Positions 27,819 through 39,934 of a stretch of DNA of 64,000 bases are shown one piece after another. The notes under the pieces were generated by a model. The model was not told the DNA's origin. It worked only from the letters and a program-made list of their open reading frames with translations, and did not search any database. Position 1 is the first letter of the stretch, and the number at the start of each line of letters is the position of its first letter. The position numbers were made by a program, and so were the translations under genes. This DNA comes from Porticoccus hydrocarbonoclasticus MCTG13d. GTDB taxonomy: Bacteria; Pseudomonadota; Gammaproteobacteria; Pseudomonadales; Porticoccaceae. Location of the stretch: positions 992,001 through 1,056,000 of the forward strand of contig NZ_JQMM01000001.1 in assembly GCF_000744735.1 (NCBI RefSeq). Direction: 5' to 3'.

Positions 27819-28001
27819 ATGTTTGGACTGTTCAGAAAAAATCCGTTGGAAAAGCTGGAGAAGAGCTACCAGAGCAAACTTCAACAAGCCATGGAGGCAC
27901 AACGATCAGGCAATATTCAAAGGTACGCGGAATTGAGTGAGGAAGCGGACGGTTTCTATCAGAAAATCAAAGCGCTGGAAAATACTGACGGTCGGGAGTA
28001 A
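27819..28001 (+). CDS. Small DUF6435-type protein
   Basis: A 60-residue protein beginning MFGLFRKNPLEKLEKSYQSK and continuing as one long charged amphipathic helix hairpin (AELSEEADGFYQKIKALE). This is the pattern of a small conserved family of unknown function in proteobacteria (DUF6435 / Lacal_2735-like). An ATG two codons earlier (27813) is also possible. Confidence 0.7.
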   Translation: MFGLFRKNPLEKLEKSYQSKLQQAMEAQRSGNIQRYAELSEEADGFYQKIKALENTDGRE

Positions 28002-28107
28002 TCCGCCGGGCAGTTCAGTTCAGGAGGCCTGCCACACATGAATTGTTATAGGCCAAGCTGCTTCGTCATTGGCTAATCGTATACGGCAGCGTCCCCTCTT
28101 TCACCGG

Positions 28108-29796
28108 TCAACCGGCCTTGATCATGCGGTTGCGGCCTGAGGCTTTGGCTTCATATAGTGCATCGTCTGCGGATTTCAGCAGCGTTTCCAGCTGGTCTCC
28201 CGGTTGTGCCAGACAGCTGCCAACACTGACGGTTATTTTTCGTCCCTCCGGCAGCCCGGCCTGCTCAATGCTCAACCGCAGGCGCTCTCCGATCTGCTGT
28301 AACGTCGTTTCATCACAAGGTGAAAGCAGCACCAGAAATTCGTCCCCGCCCCACCGGGCTGCATGATCATAGGGCCTGATACCTGCTTTCAGAAGACCGG
28401 CAACATTGATCAGCGCACGGTCGCCGACCGCGTGTCCGAAGGAATCATTGATAGTCTTGAAATGATCAAGGTCGAGCCAGATGATGCCGAAGGTGTTTTG
28501 CTGGCGGCGTGAACGGTCTATTTCTTGGCTCAGCTGGAGGTTCATACCACGCCGGTTGAGCAGACCGGTTAGCGGATCGAGTTTGGTGAGTTCGTTGAGC
28601 GCCTGTGTGCGGTCCTTGACCCGGGTTTCCAGCTCCTTGGTGTGATTGCGAATTGCCTCGGCCATGTCGGAAAAATGGTTGATCAGTCGACCGATTTCTC
28701 CCGATCCGCTCGGCAGGTCGGCAGGTCGAAGGTCGCCACTTTTCACTTTGAGCATGGCATTATCCAGTGCTGCTACCGGTGTCAGAACCAGCTTTCGCAA
28801 CGCCAGGTGCACCAGCAATATGGCGATCAACAGGATGAGGGTAAACAGCATCATCATGGCTGCAAAACTGCTGACAGGAATCACCTCCTCCAGATCCAGT
28901 AGTGTGAGTTCAAACCAGTCCAGCGAAGGCAGGTAGACAACCCCTGCCAGATAGCGCTTGCCGTCAATGACCACAAACTGGCTTTTTACCTCGCTGGTAT
29001 TGTCGCCGACCTCGCGCAGGGTTGTCATTGTATTCCACAGTGCCTGTTGATCTCGTGGTTGGTCAAAGAGCAACTCAATGGTGTTCTTCTGGCCTTCCGG
29101 TTTTACCAGACTGGCGTAATCAATGATGCCGGGGTCGCGGTGTAACTGGATGGCGCCTGTATGATCCACAAACACGGTCGTGATACCGGGTTGCTCGATA
29201 TCGACGATTTCCTCCAGGAACGCCTCCAGAGGCAGGCCGGTGCCGACAATACCCAGTGTGTTATCGCCGTCTTTCATTTGCACGTCAATCCACAGCTGGG
29301 TAATGCCCAGCTGCGTATCCGGATTGACATTGATGTGAAAGGACTTATTCAGTTTGAGTAGCTGGTAGAACCAGGCGTCATCGGGCTTGTCACTGTCCAG
29401 CGTGTAGCGAAGCTGTTTGCCGGAAAACTCGTCCTCGGCGTTGTTGTAGTAATAGGAGCCGGATTGCTTGAGTGCCACAAAATAATTTTCCGCACTAAAG
29501 TTCCGGCGATAGCTCTCCATCTCACGGATGGCTTCGGCGGCGAGTGCGGGATCATGCTCATTCTTTGCCCAGTTCTGGATGACGCGGGAATCGGCCATCT
29601 GCCGGGCCAGCGCAATTTCCCGCTCAATCGGTTTCAGTAGGCGGGTGCTGTCGTAGCGCACCTGAATATCGGCGGCGCGCAGTCCCCATTCCTCGATAAT
29701 ATTTTTTGCAACCTGCTGGAACAGCAGCCATGCGCACAGGGAGGAAATAACGATGAGAGCTGCCGTCAGAAGTTGAAAACGTGTTTTGATGCTCAA
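28108..29796 (-). CDS. Membrane diguanylate cyclase with periplasmic sensor and HAMP domain
   Basis: A 562-residue protein: membrane helix (about 9-27), a large periplasmic Cache-like sensor (28-300), a second membrane helix (about 305-330), HAMP (about 335-385), a short coiled coil and a GGDEF domain. The catalytic motif RWGGDEF is intact and RPYD five residues upstream forms an RxxD inhibitory site, so it should make c-di-GMP with product inhibition. The signal sensed is unknown. The 250-bp spacer on its 5' side shows nothing recognisable. Confidence 0.93.
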   Translation of the reverse strand: MSIKTRFQLLTAALIVISSLCAWLLFQQVAKNIIEEWGLRAADIQVRYDSTRLLKPIEREIALARQMADSRVIQNWAKNEHDPALAAEAIREMESYRRNFSAENYFVALKQSGSYYYNNAEDEFSGKQLRYTLDSDKPDDAWFYQLLKLNKSFHINVNPDTQLGITQLWIDVQMKDGDNTLGIVGTGLPLEAFLEEIVDIEQPGITTVFVDHTGAIQLHRDPGIIDYASLVKPEGQKNTIELLFDQPRDQQALWNTMTTLREVGDNTSEVKSQFVVIDGKRYLAGVVYLPSLDWFELTLLDLEEVIPVSSFAAMMMLFTLILLIAILLVHLALRKLVLTPVAALDNAMLKVKSGDLRPADLPSGSGEIGRLINHFSDMAEAIRNHTKELETRVKDRTQALNELTKLDPLTGLLNRRGMNLQLSQEIDRSRRQQNTFGIIWLDLDHFKTINDSFGHAVGDRALINVAGLLKAGIRPYDHAARWGGDEFLVLLSPCDETTLQQIGERLRLSIEQAGLPEGRKITVSVGSCLAQPGDQLETLLKSADDALYEAKASGRNRMIKAG

Positions 29797-30047
29797 AGAA
29801 AACCCCTGATTAAGCCATACGTTAAATTATCATTGGATTGCCCGGTGTAGGCAACTGGTCAGTGACTCAAACGCATTTGAATTGACGCCAGAGTACCTGT
29901 CTGGTGCCCGGATTTTTATTCGGGGGTCAAATATCCTGGCAAATGTTTCATGTTGGCAGCCGCCGTGTTCCAATTTGAGCATCTTGGTTACTGGCTGGGG
30001 CAAAACTTTGATGAGGGGTATGTTATAAATTACCGGATCATATTGAA

Positions 30048-30323
30048 ATGAACAAAAATGCTATCAGAGAGTTGCTCGTTCCCATCCTGCAGGACGCCGG
30101 AATTTTTTACCTTCGGGATACTGTTGCCGAAAGCGATTTTGTCGCTGGAGTCTGGGATATCGAGCTGACCGAGCTGGAGATAGACAGTCTGTCAGCGATG
30201 GAGCTTTGTATTGGACTGGAGGTCGAATGGGGACTGACTGTTTTGCCCGAGGATTTGAACAGACTGAGTACACTTGGCCAACTGGTCGATAGAGTAGAAA
30301 AATATTGTGAACAGACTGTATAA
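30048..30323 (+). CDS. Acyl carrier protein-like protein
   Basis: A 91-residue phosphopantetheine-attachment domain: EIDSLSAMELC gives the DSL motif with Ser47 as the prosthetic-group site, and acidic helices II and III (LEVEWGLTVLPEDLNRLSTL) follow. It is too divergent to be the housekeeping AcpP, which sits in the fab cluster. It starts a tight operon with a hydrolase and an AMP ligase and probably carries a specialised acyl or aminoacyl intermediate. Confidence 0.85.
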   Translation: MNKNAIRELLVPILQDAGIFYLRDTVAESDFVAGVWDIELTELEIDSLSAMELCIGLEVEWGLTVLPEDLNRLSTLGQLVDRVEKYCEQTV

Positions 30324-31287
30324 ACGCCTTGCCGGGTGCTGCAAGTCACCCAACCAGCTGAATAAACTCCATATTACCCTTGAAAACCGGATGACGCCGC
30401 TGGAGTTGGCCGGTTTGCGGGATGAGTTCATTACCCGAACAGGGGGTAACTGGTTGTGGAAAAAAATCATGCAGGTTTTTTTCAGAATCCGAAGAAATAT
30501 TCTCGGAAAAGACAGCGTTGTTAGAAAATATATTTCGATTAATACCCGTGAGCTGTCGAAAGTCTGGCTGGCAAAACTCCATGATCAATACTTGCTTGCT
30601 GCGGGTAGCAATGCTCCTGCCCCTTTTGTGCGAAAACGCCTGGGGGGGGCTGTCGTTATCTATGAAGCCGGTGGTGACCGCGCTGGCAAAACATTGGTGG
30701 TCTGTTTTAGCGGAAATTTCCAGCGCATGATGATGCCGACACCGGTATTTCTGCAGTTGATAGACGCAAACAGTGCCGACGTGGTTTTACTTCGAACAGA
30801 GAAGCACAAAGGTTATCGTACGGGCCTCCCTGGGCTCACCCCTGATCTGCAATCATCGCTTGTGGCACTTAAAACCCTGTTGAAGTTTGATGAGTACCGC
30901 AGAGTAGTGACGGTTGGCACCAGTGGTGGGGCAATGCCTTCCCTGTTATCCGCGCTGCGCTGGCAGGCCGATGCATGTCTTAGTGTCAGCCCGAATAATC
31001 CGGAGGACGACCGCTGGCGTTCATTTGCTGACGGGGAGGGGGCTCCGGGGCTTTTCAAGCACTTTGGCATGGGTGAGAAACCGCCTCCTGTGCATATCAT
31101 TTATGGTGAGAGCAGCATCAAAGACGCTGAGTCTGCGAGAGTGATCGAATCGATTCTCCCGTCAGTGAGGCTTGTTCCGGTTCCTGGCGCCGGACATGTC
31201 GCGCTATTTCCGCTGCTTAAACGGGGCGAGCTGGGCAGTGTTCTGCAGAGGACGCTATTCGATGCCGGTTTGCCCGGGAGTGATTGA
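30307..31287 (+). CDS. Alpha/beta-hydrolase-like protein in ACP operon
   Basis: A 326-residue protein with a helical N-terminal extension of about 120 residues and an alpha/beta-hydrolase half. The nucleophile elbow is VGTSGGAM (Ser206), and His297 in GAGHVALF is the likely catalytic histidine. It could release or transfer an acyl group from the preceding carrier protein, as a thioesterase or acyltransferase; this is inference. The GTG start overlaps the ACP gene by 17 bp, showing coupling. Confidence 0.78.
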   Translation: MNRLYKRLAGCCKSPNQLNKLHITLENRMTPLELAGLRDEFITRTGGNWLWKKIMQVFFRIRRNILGKDSVVRKYISINTRELSKVWLAKLHDQYLLAAGSNAPAPFVRKRLGGAVVIYEAGGDRAGKTLVVCFSGNFQRMMMPTPVFLQLIDANSADVVLLRTEKHKGYRTGLPGLTPDLQSSLVALKTLLKFDEYRRVVTVGTSGGAMPSLLSALRWQADACLSVSPNNPEDDRWRSFADGEGAPGLFKHFGMGEKPPPVHIIYGESSIKDAESARVIESILPSVRLVPVPGAGHVALFPLLKRGELGSVLQRTLFDAGLPGSD

Positions 31288-31324
31288 GTTTTAGGGATAA
31301 ATTCCTTTTTGACGGTAATTTGAT

Positions 31325-32725
31325 ATGGGCTTTTTTGCCAAACTTGCGGCACATGCCACGAATAAAATGGCACATCCGGCCATTATTTCAGAGCGCCTGT
31401 CACTCACGTACGGTGAACTTTTTGACTGTGTCAAAAAAACTGCTTTAAACCTTGATGCAGCCGGATTCGGCCCCTCAAAAGTGGTGGGGATCTGTATTGA
31501 AGACGAAGTTGATCACGTGATAATCAGCCTTGCTCTTTTGGCAACAGGTGCCAGTATTATTACCCTTCCCGGGCACGATGCCCCGCAATTGCGAACCAGT
31601 CTGGCCCACAGGGTTTCGGTGACTCGGATAATTGAGTCCTCAGACGCGCATAACTTCCTGGATTACCGTTGTGGCGCATCTCCGTCTCCGGCGTTTCCCC
31701 CCGGCGGTCAAGTAGCTGTTGACAGTGTTTTGTACTTCAGAACCGCAGGTACTACCGGTGATGTGAATGTCGTGCCATTCAGTGAAGCACAGGTTGCCGC
31801 CCAGGCAGACCGTCACAGGGAGTATGCTGGAGAGCGGCTTCTGAGACTTGCCTCCATCGAACACAACAATTCCAAAAGGCACAGGCTTTATTGTGTCTGG
31901 CAGGGCGGAACCAATGTCTTCAAGCCACGGGGTAAATTTGATTTGGTACAGTTCGTTTTACAGCACCGGGTGAGTTGTCTGGATATTTCAAGTATGCATG
32001 CTTCGGATCTGACCGCGCTGAATAAAGTGGGCAAGCTGTCTGGACTCAAGATCCGCACAGGTGGTTCAGCCGTGCCCTATGCGGTTCGTCGCGCGATTCA
32101 GGAAAAAGTGACCACAAACCTTTATGTCAGATATGCAGCCACAGAATGTGGCGCCATATCCATGGCCGGCCCCGGTGACCATGATGAAGCGGGTGCGGTT
32201 GGCATACCACTTGATGGTGTCGAGCTACAAATAGTGAATGATCAGGGCAGCCGGCTGCCACTGGGTGAGCGAGGAGAGATTCGTATTCGGGCCGAGGGAG
32301 TAGCCAGTACCTATCTGAACTCACCCTCAGACACGTCAAAAAGATTCAGGGATGGTTGGTTTTATCCGGGGGATCTGGGGCACATCCATGCTGGTGGGCA
32401 ACTTGTTCTGGATGGGCGAACCGATGACATGATCATCCTGAATGGGCTCAATATCTTCCCCGCTGAGATTGAGCGGGTTCTGGAGACCCACCCTGATGTC
32501 GACTGTGTGGCAGCACTTGGGTTGCCTTCGCAGGTGCATGGGCAAATCCCGGTTGCTGCCGTTATCCTAAAGGCCGGAGTGTCAGTGACTACAGTGGAAC
32601 TTCGATGTTTTGCCAGGGCAAGTCTGGGATTGAGAGCGCCCCGCCGGATTATTGTGTTGGACAGTTTTCCCAGAAACTCCCAGGGAAAAGTGTTGAAAAG
32701 AGAGTTACTCAAATTATTTCAATGA
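31325..32725 (+). CDS. AMP-dependent synthetase/ligase (ANL superfamily)
   Basis: A 466-residue adenylate-forming enzyme with a P-loop-like motif FRTAGTTGDVNVVP (residues about 138-151, the usual Lys replaced by Asn), YAATECGAIS, GWFYPGDLG, RTDDMIILNGLNIFPAEIE and the C-terminal catalytic Lys455 in NSQGKVLKREL. It activates a carboxylic acid as acyl-AMP, presumably to load the ACP encoded two genes upstream. It is shorter than typical 500-550-residue acyl-CoA ligases. A terminator closes the operon 76 bp downstream. Confidence 0.87.
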   Translation: MGFFAKLAAHATNKMAHPAIISERLSLTYGELFDCVKKTALNLDAAGFGPSKVVGICIEDEVDHVIISLALLATGASIITLPGHDAPQLRTSLAHRVSVTRIIESSDAHNFLDYRCGASPSPAFPPGGQVAVDSVLYFRTAGTTGDVNVVPFSEAQVAAQADRHREYAGERLLRLASIEHNNSKRHRLYCVWQGGTNVFKPRGKFDLVQFVLQHRVSCLDISSMHASDLTALNKVGKLSGLKIRTGGSAVPYAVRRAIQEKVTTNLYVRYAATECGAISMAGPGDHDEAGAVGIPLDGVELQIVNDQGSRLPLGERGEIRIRAEGVASTYLNSPSDTSKRFRDGWFYPGDLGHIHAGGQLVLDGRTDDMIILNGLNIFPAEIERVLETHPDVDCVAALGLPSQVHGQIPVAAVILKAGVSVTTVELRCFARASLGLRAPRRIIVLDSFPRNSQGKVLKRELLKLFQ

Positions 32726-32800
32726 TTGAAAACTCTCTTGCTCAGGGAGTTTCCAGTTGTTCTTGATAATTTCCTGTGGGGGTTTTACCGGATAAAGAAA

Positions 32801-32830
32801 AACGGCGGTGTTGTTAACACCGCCGTTTTT
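32801..32830 (+). terminator. Rho-independent terminator of the ACP-ligase operon
   Basis: A perfect 12-bp stem AACGGCGGTGTT / AACACCGCCGTT with a 3-base loop and a T run. The A run on the 5' side may let it also serve the convergent katG on the other strand. Confidence 0.9.
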
Positions 32831-32945
32831 GTGTCAGTTCCGAAAAGGATAAATGACCGCTTCTCTAATCGGAGTCAGGTGCTCGAATGGCTTCGTTTTT
32901 CTGCCGTTGCGAGCACCTTCCCCGTTGGGACTAAAGTTGACCGGG

Positions 32946-35171
<2,226 letters not shown>

Positions 35172-35221
35172 CTAAATAAAAGAAATACAATATTTCAATA
35201 CACAATATAGCGTAGCCCAGC

Positions 35222-35238
35222 GTAAATGCGGCATTTAC
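35222..35238. promoter_or_regulatory. Perfect palindrome between the two katG genes
   Basis: GTAAATGC-G-GCATTTAC is an 8-1-8 palindrome about 65 bp upstream of the exported katG start. Its size fits a dimeric Fur-family or similar repressor. No OxyR tetrad (ATAG-N7-CTAT) is evident in the 306-bp spacer. Confidence 0.55.
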
Positions 35239-35430
35239 ATTCACTATGAAATGGATTGAAAAATTATATTGGTAACGGTATGCACACTGATCGTTCCATC
35301 TCAGGGGTAACGTGGTAGCGTGTATCGTCAAAAGATCGCTGATGAACTGGTCGGGCATATTGACAGACAGTTGGAGAATCTTCCGGGGCAATATTAATTT
35401 TCCGCAACTCGCTATCAGGCATCCTGCTAC

Positions 35431-37637
<2,207 letters not shown>

Positions 37638-37647
37638 CGTTCAGTCT

Positions 37648-37747
37648 GGTTGAACCCGTTATGAGGGTGTTAGTCAGGTTGCCGTAATAACTAAAAAGCC
37701 CCAGCTGATATCAGTTGGGGCTTTTTAGTGTTGGTGGTGGCAGGAAT
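37648..37747. repeat. Repeat module 1: stem, terminator and ssrA-end-like sequence
   Basis: Contains a 23-mer GGTTGAACCCGTTATGAGGGTGT split as GGTTGAACCCG and TTATGAGGGTGT (37648-37670), the terminator at 37691-37728, then TTGGTGGTGGCAGGAATT (37731-37747), which resembles the complement of the ssrA 3' end. A diverged copy of the same order occurs at 38716-38801. The two 23-mers match at 19 positions and all four differences are transitions. Confidence 0.6.
37691..37728. terminator. Bidirectional rho-independent terminator after katG
   Basis: CTAAAAAGCCCCA pairs with TGGGGCTTTTTAG over 13 bp, with A and T runs giving a U tract on both strands. It ends katG. Before island insertion it may also have ended ssrA from the other side. 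Confidence 0.9.
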
Positions 37748-37783
37748 TACTCGCCTCTGCGAGGCGGCGGCGTCTACTAAATA

Positions 37784-37820
37784 AGCCATATAACTATATG
37801 AATAATATAGTTATATGGCT
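37784..37820. repeat. 16-bp perfect inverted repeat
   Basis: AGCCATATAACTATAT, spacer GAATA, then its exact complement. AT-rich and far from a terminator context. It lies just inside the inferred left end of the older insertion and could be a recombinase or excisionase site. Confidence 0.6.
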
Positions 37821-37836
37821 ATGCTGTTTTTATTTA

Positions 37837-37855
37837 TACCCCCATAAATACCCCC
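37837..37855. repeat. TACCCCC direct repeat pair
   Basis: TACCCCC at 37837-37843 and 37849-37855, 12 bp apart. Such paired TACCCCC repeats are common near the ends of tRNA/tmRNA-integrating islands; here no integrase gene of matching position remains. Confidence 0.5.
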
Positions 37856-37984
37856 AAAAGTAAGCCGTTGGGGTGTTTTTGGTATTCCTGCTATCGGTGA
37901 CTGTTAACGAGAAGTTTTGACCACTTCATTCTTACCCTATACTCTGGTCTGTTACGAGATAAACAATAATAGAGGTAAGTAATC

Positions 37985-38356
37985 ATGTCAGATAAAACAC
38001 TTTATGATCGACTCGGGGGCTATGATGCTATCGCTGCATTTGCTGAAAATATCATACCTCGTTTTCGACAAGACGAACATCTAGCTCGCTTTTGGACTCA
38101 TCGATCAATCGACGAAGTTGCTCGCGAAACACAAACGTTTATCAACTATATTTGCTCTACGACGGGCGGCCCAGTGTTTTATACAGGTCGTGATATGGTC
38201 ACAGCCCACAGAGGCATGAGGATCAATAATGACGACTGGGATGCACTTTTGTTCCACTTGGATGCGACCTTTGATCATTTTGGAACCGGCGCGCAAGAAC
38301 GAGAAGAGATGATAGCTATGATCAATAGTGTAAAATCAGATATTGTTGAAGCTTAA
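37985..38356 (+). CDS. Truncated hemoglobin, group 1
   Basis: A 123-residue 2-over-2 globin starting TLYDRLGGYDAIAAFAENI. It has the N-terminal glycine motif, the B/E helix region (FINYICSTTGGPVFYTGRD) and the proximal histidine in DMVTAHRGMRINNDDWD. It binds heme and O2/NO, probably for NO detoxification or sensing. Codon use is AT-richer than katG next door, and the gene sits between two ssrA-end-like repeat modules, so it was probably acquired. Confidence 0.88.
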   Translation: MSDKTLYDRLGGYDAIAAFAENIIPRFRQDEHLARFWTHRSIDEVARETQTFINYICSTTGGPVFYTGRDMVTAHRGMRINNDDWDALLFHLDATFDHFGTGAQEREEMIAMINSVKSDIVEA

Positions 38357-38715
38357 TCTTTTTGGATTAAATATTTCCGTAACTTGCAACGGATATCAGG
38401 TTAAGCCTGAGTCTAATATCTCTCACGCTATGGTGAAGGGATAGCTCCCAACCTGATGAGATATTAGGGTGATCTACGGGTGGTTAGGGCAAGCTTAGGC
38501 GAACTCCAACCATACCGTGATCTTACCCCAGACCTTTCTGTAATCTCCCCGCTACATTGTCGTGAACTTGTTGTACCAGCTCTTTTTAAGTGCCAATTAA
38601 TCATCAGAGTCGGGGCATCCTTGGTTAGCACTATCTTCGATGGCGCACCTCTGAATATTCGGCTTCGCATGATAGCTCCATAAACAGTTTCGTGTCGCCC
38701 ATGCGGGTGCTGTGT

Positions 38716-38801
38716 GGCTGAACCCGCTACGGGGGTGTGCCCATACCAAAAAAGCCCCACCCGAGGGTGAGGCCTTTTTGCTATATGGTGGGGCGGCGGG
38801 A
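38716..38801. repeat. Repeat module 2 / inferred left attachment site of the main island
   Basis: It repeats the order of module 1: a 23-mer (38716-38738, GGCTGAACCCG then CTACGGGGGTGT), a terminator, then TGGTGGGGCGGCGGGA (38786-38801). The last segment matches the complement of the tmRNA 3' end (TGGTGGAGGCGGCGGGA at 52926-52942) except for one missing base. It is read as attL of the island whose attR lies in ssrA. Between trHb and this module I see no convincing gene. Confidence 0.6.
38746..38777 (+). terminator. Rho-independent terminator in module 2
   Basis: AAAAAGCCCCACCC, a short loop, then GGGTGAGGCCTTTTT: an imperfect G/C-rich stem with a U tract, and an A tract on the other strand. 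Confidence 0.75.
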
Positions 38802-38872
38802 GCTTAACTAGTCAATTAATGCTATGATAAATATATAAAATAATAAATTTGATAATAATCAATACTACTATT

Positions 38873-38885
38873 GGTACTACTAAAA
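38873..38885 (+). repeat. Left copy of the island 13-mer
   Basis: GGTACTACTAAAA, exactly repeated at 52804-52816 and inverted at 52759-52771 beside the integrase gene. A partial copy ATACTACTA precedes it at 38862. This is probably an integrase arm-type binding site marking the left end. Confidence 0.7.
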
Positions 38886-38908
38886 TCTTATGTCACTACC
38901 GATTCCAA

Positions 38909-38941
38909 GACATTCAATCCCTGAATGTGGAATTGAATGTC
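38909..38941. repeat. Cluster of ATTCAAT/ATTGAAT inverted repeats
   Basis: GACATTCAAT (38909-38918) and ATTGAATGTC (38932-38941) form a perfect 10-bp inverted repeat, with a further TGAATGT inside and AATTCAATGT just after. Subterminal repeats like this suit excisionase or integrase binding at an island end. Confidence 0.5.
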
Positions 38942-39000
38942 GATCTATCAAATTCAATGTTTGCTGCCTTGCATCACTCCTTGAGTGTCTTGCTCCACCG

Positions 39001-39252
39001 CTATGGTAAATAGGCAATTGCCTTCACTCGTTGTTGCCATTGTAGTTTTTCTGTACCTTCTTGCGGTTTAGGGGGAATTAGGTCGCTAAATGGCTCTAGT
39101 AAAGGTAATTTGTTTTTTATCAGAGCTATGAGCGTGATGTCTACCTGTTTCGGGATGTTGTCTATCAACCTGGCGAGAAATTGAAGCAGTTCGGCCTGAA
39201 GGGTGCCAGGCTGCTTGGCATTCCTATGCCAAAAATAGTACTGATGCATCAT
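39001..39252 (-). CDS. Small hypothetical protein or remnant
   Basis: An 83-codon frame with plausible composition (LQAELLQFLARLIDNIPKQV ... PLLEPFSDLIPPKPQEGTEK), near the island's left end. No family is recognised and it could be a fragment of a larger gene. The rest of 38357-39934 holds only short, AT-rich frames (for example 39546-39806) that I do not support as genes. Confidence 0.3.
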   Translation of the reverse strand: MMHQYYFWHRNAKQPGTLQAELLQFLARLIDNIPKQVDITLIALIKNKLPLLEPFSDLIPPKPQEGTEKLQWQQRVKAIAYLP

Positions 39253-39821
39253 GTTAGTCGATCAATGGGGCTAAGAACTCCCTTCCCCCACGATTCACCA
39301 CATGCGTATATATCTCTGTGGTCGCCTTATCTGAGTGGCATAATTATTCTTTAATTGTAGAAAGGTCGTAGCCTGATTTTAGAGTGTGGATAAGCTGAAC
39401 CTGAAACTATGAAATTTTTCGGGTTTATTGATTTCCTATTGTTGTAGTTGTCTGCTTTATTTTCTTGCGTAGTGAAGATGAGTGCAAATACATCAAATTG
39501 TAATTTACCAATAGCTGAATCAATAACAAAGCTAGCAGCTCCCTGATGAATACCTCTATAAACTATCAGTTTGAGCAACATCCTAGATATACTTCAACAG
39601 ATAGAAAGATTCGGATTCGTAGGTACGAAGTGGTGGGGCAATTTCTAACAAAACAACAATTCTTTTGCTTCCATCTTAACGAATTTCGCGAATCAGCGAA
39701 GGCAGCCAAAAATTCAGTAGAAGAGATATGCATACACCTCAGTACTTCCTGGCGTGTGGCTGGAAACGAATACCTGATTTCTATAAAGCCGGTGCAATTG
39801 TACTGAATGCCTCTGCGAACT

Positions 39822-39865
39822 TTGACATTTTCTTGACTTTTTCCTGACACATCACTGATGTCCCT
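39822..39865 (+). promoter_or_regulatory. Array of four YTGAY half-sites at 11-bp spacing
   Basis: TTGACATTTTC, TTGACTTTTTC, CTGACACATCA and CTGATGTCCCT begin at 39822, 39833, 39844 and 39855. Tandem half-sites one helical turn apart are the binding geometry of OmpR/PhoB-family response regulators. The array lies 70-113 bp before the LtaS-like gene; a response regulator of that family is encoded in the same island. Confidence 0.65.
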
Positions 39866-39934
39866 ACCTCTATTCTGCACTCCTGTAAATGAATCGCTCG
39901 GGTGGACTCCCCGACTGAAACTGAGAGTGCAGGC

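Noticed and set aside
37648-38738. Repeat modules as integron attC sites flanking a hemoglobin cassette
   Set aside because: The conserved attC core RYYYAAC/GTTRRRY pairs and an integron integrase are not visible; tmRNA-end similarity explains the modules better.
38464-38760. 98-codon minus-strand frame near the truncated hemoglobin
   Set aside because: It runs through the repeat module and terminator and has a low-complexity Arg/Ser-rich sequence; not supported as a gene.
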